Source: Flavobacteriales bacterium UBA5871 (lineage in GTDB: Bacteria; Bacteroidota; Bacteroidia; Flavobacteriales_D; Crocinitomicaceae). Taken from it: a stretch of DNA of 6,440 nt. Both the position numbers and the translations under genes were made by a program. The DNA lies in NCBI GenBank assembly GCA_002432085.1, contig DJFN01000062.1, forward strand, positions 1-6,440, written 5' to 3'. Below the pieces are notes generated by a model that made no database searches, was not told where the DNA came from, and saw only the letters and a program-made list of their open reading frames with translations. Positions 6,334 through 6,440 of this stretch are shown piece by piece (the first letter of the stretch is position 1; each line of letters opens with the position of its first letter).

Positions 6334-6440
6334 ATGTTAGGATTTGCCGCGCTTGGTGGGCTCACTACGGCTTTTAAGCTGAAGGAAGTCCTGAAAGAAG
6401 AAGATTACACCTATCCGGTGTTGTTCGTTGGTCATGGCTC
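6334..6440 (+). CDS. Probable LigB/YgiD-type extradiol dioxygenase, N-terminus (3'-truncated by window)
   Basis: Thirty-five complete codons are visible, starting MLGFAALGGLTTAFKL, followed by KEVLKEEDYTYPVLFVGHGS at the window edge. The final base pair, TC, matches serine. PVLFVGHGS resembles the N-terminal strand of the LigB/YgiD (4,5-DOPA extradiol dioxygenase-like) family, where it is normally followed by P and M and the histidine is a metal ligand. I infer that membership from this motif alone. The short hydrophobic glycine- and alanine-rich start may be a signal or anchor remnant, as in other Bacteroidota homologues with leaders. The frame is open upstream to 6283, so a TTG start at 6292 (MWKQPFIERS...) is possible, but it would lie inside the promoter. 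A CbiX-type chelatase also carries a VGHGS motif and is the main alternative. The gene has its own promoter and is not part of the upstream operon. Confidence 0.55.
   Translation, partial: MLGFAALGGLTTAFKLKEVLKEEDYTYPVLFVGHG

Overview
The window looks like part of a chromosome from a Bacteroidota bacterium, most likely a flavobacterium-like lineage of moderate GC content. The evidence is the gene order uppS-bamA-ompH-ompH, a short epsilon subunit of ATP synthase, start codons mostly without a strong Shine-Dalgarno sequence, and a TAnnTTTG-type -7 promoter element near the right end. All genes read on the + strand. No mobile element, CRISPR array, tRNA or rRNA was seen.

Left region (1-1136): the C-terminal half of atpD (F1 beta subunit), an 84-nt spacer containing a perfect 10-bp hairpin with alternative pairings, atpC (short epsilon subunit), and a strong intrinsic terminator. 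This appears to be the end of a separate atpDC unit, because no other ATP synthase gene follows.

Central region (1137-6247): a probable envelope-biogenesis operon. uppS makes the undecaprenyl lipid carrier for peptidoglycan and surface glycans. bamA, 3 nt downstream, inserts outer-membrane beta-barrel proteins. Three small secreted OmpH/Skp-family chaperones follow, which probably escort unfolded outer-membrane proteins across the periplasm to BamA. The second and third are clear tandem duplicates (about 63% identical by eye). The first is a more distant member. A strong intrinsic terminator follows the third.

Right edge (6248-6440): a 12-bp perfect palindrome, a Bacteroidota-type promoter, and the first 35 codons of a gene cut by the window. 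Its PVLFVGHGS motif suggests a LigB/YgiD-type extradiol dioxygenase.

The genes are housekeeping or envelope genes, and I see no convincing undescribed system. The points most worth a second look are the switch-like structures before atpC, the chaperone duplication, a 9-codon minicistron bridging two ompH genes, and the palindrome over the right-hand promoter.
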